Source: DATEPR01 sp036491115 (GTDB lineage Bacteria > Actinomycetota > Actinomycetes > Mycobacteriales > Pseudonocardiaceae). Taken from it: 64,000 bases of DNA. Every line of letters starts with the position of its first letter. The stretch's first letter is position 1. The notes below the pieces were generated by a model. The model saw nothing but the letters and a program-made list of their open reading frames with translations. It was not told the origin of the DNA and did no database searches. Positions 60,356 to 64,000 of this stretch are shown here, piece after piece. The stretch is taken from the NCBI GenBank assembly GCA_036491115.1, contig DASXCQ010000097.1, forward strand, positions 145,971-209,970. The letters are read 5' to 3'. The position numbers were made by a program, and so were the translations under genes.

Positions 60356-61077
60356 CCCGACGACGTGGACTCCGGTGGCCGACCGCGGCCGCCGGAGTCC
60401 TGGCATGGTGTGCACTCGCCGGTTGCACGTCCGGCCAAGCGTTCAGCGTCGACCGTCCCGCGGCATCGGCGCACGTCGTGTCCGGCGGCACCGCGAATCG
60501 TGATCAGGCCGAACTGGACGTGGTCAGCGGGGCCACCACGGTCGCCATCGCCACCGCCGACCTGCCCGACCGGCTCTGTCTGGCGTCCACTCCGGCCGAT
60601 GCCGGCGTGGCGCCTACGGCCACCCAGAACGGCGGGACCATCGCGGTGAGCCTCACCTCGACCGGCCGGCAGGGACCTGCCGCGTTGCGCATTGTGCTCA
60701 GCTCCGGGGTCGACTGGCGGATCCGGTTGGACGGTGGCGCCACCGAGGAGTCGGTCGACCTGTCGCACGCCCGGCTGGCCGCATTGGACTTCGGCGCCGG
60801 TGCCAGCCACATCGACGTGTCGCTGCCGCGACCGGTGGGCACGGTTCCGGTCACGATGTCCGGTGGCGCCAGTAGTTTCCAGCTGCACCTGCCCGACGGC
60901 GTGCCGGCCAGGGTCCGGTTCGCCGGTGGTGCGGGTTCGGCGACGGTCGATGGCACGGTCGGGCGGGGCATCGCCGGCGGCACCACGATCGACGGTGCCG
61001 ACTGGACCGGTGCCACTGACCGCTACGACATCGACAACACGGCAGGCGTGTCCGATCTGACCCTGGACCGCGCCTGA
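60352..61077 (+). CDS. Lipoprotein with beta-helix-like DUF4097-type domain
   Basis: 241 residues from GTG 60352, overlapping the paralogue 2 stop. The signal peptide ends with lipobox LAGC (AAAGVLAWCALAGC), so it is a lipoprotein. The mature part is beta-rich, with repeated Gly/Ser/Ala strands (GAGASHIDVSLPRPVGTVP, GGASSFQLHLPDG). It resembles DUF4097/DUF2807-type beta-helix adhesins of unknown role. Third gene of the same operon. Confidence 0.78.
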   Translation: MTRRRGLRWPTAAAGVLAWCALAGCTSGQAFSVDRPAASAHVVSGGTANRDQAELDVVSGATTVAIATADLPDRLCLASTPADAGVAPTATQNGGTIAVSLTSTGRQGPAALRIVLSSGVDWRIRLDGGATEESVDLSHARLAALDFGAGASHIDVSLPRPVGTVPVTMSGGASSFQLHLPDGVPARVRFAGGAGSATVDGTVGRGIAGGTTIDGADWTGATDRYDIDNTAGVSDLTLDRA

Positions 61078-61170
61078 AGCGGACCCCCGTGCGTAACGAT
61101 CGCTACGGCAATCGGCCGTATCCGGGCCAAGAACCGGTTGAAGCCAGCCGAAACGGGGCATCATCCGCGG

Positions 61171-61734
61171 GTGGGCATTCCGAATGATCCAGAGGCCTAC
61201 CTGCTGGCGAGCGAGCGGCGGGTGATCCGGGTGCGCCGGCACTGGGCGGTCGTGGTCTGGGACGTGTTCGAGGCGGTGGCACTGCTGGCCGTGGCCGTCA
61301 TGGTGTCGCTGTTCCTGCTGCCGCCCGGAATGTGGTTGTTCCAGAACATTCTCTGGTACGGCGGCCTGCTGGTCATTCTGCGGCTCGCGTACAAACTGTA
61401 CGAATGGTGGGACGAGATCCTGGTCGTCACCGACAAGCGGTTCGTCCTGTCCACGGGCGTGTTCACCACGAAGATCGCCATGATGCCGCTGACGAAGGTC
61501 ACCGACCTGACCTACGAGCGCACCGCGAACGGCCGGATGCTCGGCTACGGCACGCTGATCGTCGAGTCGGCAGGCCACTTCCAGGCGTTCAACCGGATCG
61601 ACCACCTGCCCCAGCCGGAACGGATCTACGACGCGATTTCCGAGCTCGTGTTCGGCGACAAGCAGGCCCAGGAGGAACGGTTCTCGATGATCCGCGCCCA
61701 GCGGCTGGCCCGTGGCAAGCGGATCGTCGCCTGA
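61171..61734 (+). CDS. bPH2 (DUF304-like) PH-domain membrane protein
   Basis: 187 residues from GTG 61171 (a TTG at 61138 is an in-frame alternative). Two membrane spans (VFEAVALLAVAVMVSLFLLP and NILWYGGLLVILRLAYKLY) precede a bacterial PH domain: DEILVVTDKRFVLSTGVFTTKIAMMPL and TLIVESAGHFQAFNRIDHLP. These proteins are common in actinomycetes and possibly involved in envelope or lipid signalling. Function unknown. Confidence 0.82.
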   Translation: MGIPNDPEAYLLASERRVIRVRRHWAVVVWDVFEAVALLAVAVMVSLFLLPPGMWLFQNILWYGGLLVILRLAYKLYEWWDEILVVTDKRFVLSTGVFTTKIAMMPLTKVTDLTYERTANGRMLGYGTLIVESAGHFQAFNRIDHLPQPERIYDAISELVFGDKQAQEERFSMIRAQRLARGKRIVA

Positions 61735-61740
61735 CCCGGC

Positions 61741-62262
61741 TCAGTCGAGCACCTTGGTGAGCACGGCGAAGTACAGGTCCGGCCGCAGCGCGGCACCGTT
61801 CACCAGCTTGTCGTAGGGGAACGGCCGGCGTTGGTCGGTGAGCCGGTAGCCGCGGCGGACATACCAGTCGATGAGCTCCGGCCGTTGTCCGACAACCTGC
61901 ATCTCCATCACGGTGGACCGCCAGCGCGCTACGACAGTCCGTTCCGCCTCGGCCAGCACCCGGCGGCCGATCCCACCCGCCTGTAGGTCCGGCTCGACGG
62001 CGAACAGGCCGAAGTAGGCGGTCGTGTCGGCACGGCTGTGCAACTCGCAGCAGGCGATCAACCGGTCGTCCAGCATCGTGAGCTGCACCAGGCCGTCCGG
62101 CTCGGTGATCTTGGTGACGACACCGTCGTGGTCGATCCGCTCGTCGGTCAGCAGGTGCGACTCGGTGGTCCACCCGATCTCACCCCGGTAGGCCCGCGTC
62201 ACCAGCGACCGCACCGCCGCCGCGTCGGCCGGGACCGCCTGCCGGAACTCCAGGTCACCCAT
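61741..62262 (-). CDS. GNAT family N-acetyltransferase
   Basis: 173 residues from ATG 62262. Motif A is FGLFAVEPDLQAGGIGRRVLAEAE (Q/RxxGxG), preceded by ACCELHSRADTTAY. YVRRGYRLTDQRRPFPYD near the end is typical of the PhnO/RimI-like group. Substrate unknown. It is convergent with the PH-domain gene, 6 bp apart. Confidence 0.85.
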   Translation of the reverse strand: MGDLEFRQAVPADAAAVRSLVTRAYRGEIGWTTESHLLTDERIDHDGVVTKITEPDGLVQLTMLDDRLIACCELHSRADTTAYFGLFAVEPDLQAGGIGRRVLAEAERTVVARWRSTVMEMQVVGQRPELIDWYVRRGYRLTDQRRPFPYDKLVNGAALRPDLYFAVLTKVLD

Positions 62263-62316
62263 GCCGATCACGCTATCGCCGGTGCCGATCTTCCGCCCGC
62301 GTGCCAGAGTGGGCAG

Positions 62317-62886
62317 ATGGATCTGCCGACATCGTCCGGGGCCGTGGCCTGGCGACACGAGGGCAGCGGCCGGCTCGGGCTGGAGACGACGTACTTCCTG
62401 CGTCAGGAGGACGGCTGGCTGTTCAACGGGACGACCGACGCCACCGAGGACGGCCGGACCTGGACCGTCGGCTATCAGCTGACCGTGGACTCGGCATGGC
62501 GAACCCGACGCGCCCGCGTCACCGTGGCGGACCGGGCCGCCCTCATCGAGGGGGACGGCGAGGGCCACTGGGCGGTCGACGGTGAGCCGGCGCCGGAGTT
62601 GGACGGCTGCCTGGACGTGGATCTGGAAGCGTCCGCGCTGACCAACGCGTTCCCGGTGCACCGGTTGGGTCTGGCGGTCGGTGCCGGTGCGGACGCGCCC
62701 GCCGTGTACGTGCGGGTGGCCGGGTTGACCGTGGCGCGGCTGGCGCAGCGGTACACCCGGATCGAGGACGACGAGCACGGTTGGCGGTACGACTACGTGG
62801 CGCCCGAGTTCGACGTGCACACCGTCGTCGCCTACGACCACACCGGGTTCGTGCGCTCCTACCCCGACATCGCGGTCCGCGTCTGA
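62317..62886 (+). CDS. Putative glycolipid-binding (PF06475-like) protein
   Basis: 189 residues. The sequence starts with short turns (GRLGLETTYFLRQEDGWLFNG) and continues with YQLTVDSAWRTRRARVTV and LDVDLEASALTNAFPVHRLGL. It ends with the signature YTRIEDDEHGWRYDYVAPEFD. This is the actinomycete family annotated as putative glycolipid-binding, cytoplasmic by the absence of a signal peptide. The exact ligand is unknown. Confidence 0.8.
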   Translation: MDLPTSSGAVAWRHEGSGRLGLETTYFLRQEDGWLFNGTTDATEDGRTWTVGYQLTVDSAWRTRRARVTVADRAALIEGDGEGHWAVDGEPAPELDGCLDVDLEASALTNAFPVHRLGLAVGAGADAPAVYVRVAGLTVARLAQRYTRIEDDEHGWRYDYVAPEFDVHTVVAYDHTGFVRSYPDIAVRV

Positions 62887-62918
62887 AATCCGGTTGGCGG
62901 CAGCGGCACTGTCGAAGG

Positions 62919-63274
62919 GTGATCCTGCGAGCCGCCACCGCCGACGACGCCGACGCCCTGGCCGACCAGCGGCAACGCGACCCGTCGCTGTGGCTGCTGG
63001 CCGAGTCGGACGGTGGCGCGGTGGGCGCGGTGCGCGCGGGCGCCTGCCGGTCGGGCCTGGATCGCCTGGCTGGGTGTGCTGCCCGAGGCACGCGGTCGCC
63101 GCATCGCCGGCGCCCTGCTCGGTTCGGCGTTCGCCCGGTTGCGCGAGCGTGGCCACGCCACCGTCGGCGTGGACGTGGAACACCCACAACGACACCAGTG
63201 CCGTCGAGGTGTACCGGCGGGCCGGCATGCGGCCACTCGGCGCGGCCGACCAGTGGTACGTCACCTACGCCTAG
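62919..63274 (+). pseudogene. GNAT acetyltransferase with two frameshifts
   Basis: The reading goes ILRAATADDADALADQRQRD, then needs one shift near 63056 to reach AWIAWLGVLPEARGRRIAG (motif A), and another near 63180 to reach NTHNDTSAVEVYRRAGM, ending VTYA at 63274. All pieces are well kept; only single-base changes separate them. Like the two broken MFS genes, this may reflect gene decay or indel errors in G/C runs. Confidence 0.75.
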
Positions 63275-63312
63275 CTGCTGTCCGACACAGCCTGTCGGGA
63301 CGCCTCGGGAGT

Positions 63313-63912
63313 TCAGTTGGTGGGCTGGGCCCACCGGGGAGCGACCTGTCGCCACTCGGCGTCCCACGCCGCGTACCGGGCACGGTCGAGGCGCCGGTGG
63401 ATGAGCAGGACGAGAGTGGCCAACCCGGCGAGTATTCCGACCAGTGTGGCCATGGTCATCATGCCGCCGTGGTTCCACGCCTGGTACCGAGTCATCGGCT
63501 CGACGATCGCGGTCCCGGTGGGCGTGATCCGCACCGCCACCCTGCTGCCCGCGACGGCGCCCTCGGGTGCGGTGACCGTGCCGGTGTGCCGGTGCCCCGG
63601 CGGATACGTCCAGGTGGCCGGTACCGACACCGCCAGGATCGGTTGGTCGCCGGTGGCGACGGGGGCGTTCCGCAGCAGCGTCGCGACGGCCGGGCGGCTG
63701 GCCGCGGTCTGCTCGGCCGACACGGCCAGGTCGTGGTGATAGGTCGCGGTGCCCACGTGCGTGGCCAACGGGACGGCCGCGACGGCCAGCGCCAGAGCGG
63801 CCAGCACGGTGGCGGCCTCGATCCGGTCCGTTGCCCGGCGCAGGGTGCTGCGGCCCCAGCCGACACGGCGGGTGTGTCCCGCCAGTGTCCGTGTCCATCG
63901 CGAACTACTCAT
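63313..63912 (-). CDS. Rv1733c-like membrane protein
   Basis: 199 residues. The first helix is LAALALAVAAVPLATHVG (residues 38-55) and the second MMTMATLVGILAGLATLVLLI near residue 150. The middle outer domain has YPPGHRHTGTVTAPEGAVAGSRVAV, and the whole matches the actinobacterial Rv1733c-family pattern (two spans with an extracytoplasmic beta domain). Function unknown. Confidence 0.78.
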   Translation of the reverse strand: MSSSRWTRTLAGHTRRVGWGRSTLRRATDRIEAATVLAALALAVAAVPLATHVGTATYHHDLAVSAEQTAASRPAVATLLRNAPVATGDQPILAVSVPATWTYPPGHRHTGTVTAPEGAVAGSRVAVRITPTGTAIVEPMTRYQAWNHGGMMTMATLVGILAGLATLVLLIHRRLDRARYAAWDAEWRQVAPRWAQPTN

Positions 63913-64000
63913 GTCACCGTCCGCCTGCGATGAGTGGGTGACCTCCGATCGACACGCTACGGAGACCCCGCGTGCCGGGCGCCACCCTTGGCGGGTGAAC

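Noticed and set aside
1..64000. tRNA, rRNA, CRISPR, insertion sequence or prophage integration site
   Set aside because: No transposase, integrase, direct-repeat spacer array or tRNA-like sequence was recognised on reading; small RNAs could have been missed.

Overview
The window is a very GC-rich stretch of actinomycete chromosome. The signs are strong third-position GC, frequent GTG/TTG starts, StrR-like, ECF-like and PucR-type regulators, an Rv1733c-like membrane protein, an Rv0909-type small protein and a YtfJ-like protein. A filamentous genus near the Pseudonocardiaceae would fit, but this is inference. I saw no tRNA, rRNA, CRISPR array, insertion sequence or replication origin. Genes are densely packed, many in overlapping convergent pairs.

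Left third (1-27 kb): mostly small metabolic and regulatory genes. They include a PucR-type regulator cut by the window edge, an M20 peptidase, three VOC proteins, two methyltransferases, a CHAD protein, an SDR, two alpha/beta hydrolases, an acyl-CoA dehydrogenase homologue, an orphan StrR/NovG-type activator, a desaturase and a cold-shock protein. There is also a translationally coupled sigma factor-Rieske protein pair, a MarR-ABC exporter divergon with a dense set of palindromes, several MFS permeases (one full of frameshifts, one short), a solute-binding domain protein and a GntR regulator with a leaderless-type promoter.

Middle (27.9-35.4 kb): the most system-like accessory locus. A leftward operon encodes a TPR-CHAT protease homologue, a membrane-anchored P-loop GTPase-like protein, a single-pass membrane protein and a GH25 muramidase without a signal peptide. 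It diverges from a rightward operon encoding a subtilisin-like protease without a signal peptide, an overlapping sigma factor and a small beta-rich protein. This looks like a protease-cascade signalling or conflict system with a cell-wall-lytic output. It is followed by an envelope unit (35.9-41.8 kb): a DUF5666-like protein divergent from a two-component system, a GT2-GtrA fusion and a GT39-type membrane glycosyltransferase.

42.2-53.7 kb: a cytochrome c production island using System I (Ccm), unusual for an actinomycete. The leftward series is ccmA, ccmB, a diheme peroxidase-like cytochrome c, ccmC, a tiny ccmD, ccmE, ccmF, ccmG, ccmH, ccmI and a divergent glutamyl-tRNA reductase carrying an extra CPMC motif. 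ccdA diverges from ccmA, and a cysteine-rich SufR-like regulator converges on hemA. The island thus supplies heme precursor synthesis, heme export, heme chaperoning, thiol reduction, ligation and one c-type cytochrome.

Right end (53.7-64 kb): a second frameshifted MFS gene, a truncated regulator remnant, an NCS1 permease, a YtfJ-like protein, a TetX-like flavin monooxygenase, and a MerR metal-type regulator under a textbook MerR operator. Then come a pair of tandem paralogous proteins with a lipoprotein, a PH-domain membrane protein, acetyltransferases (one frameshifted), a glycolipid-binding-type protein and an Rv1733c-like protein.
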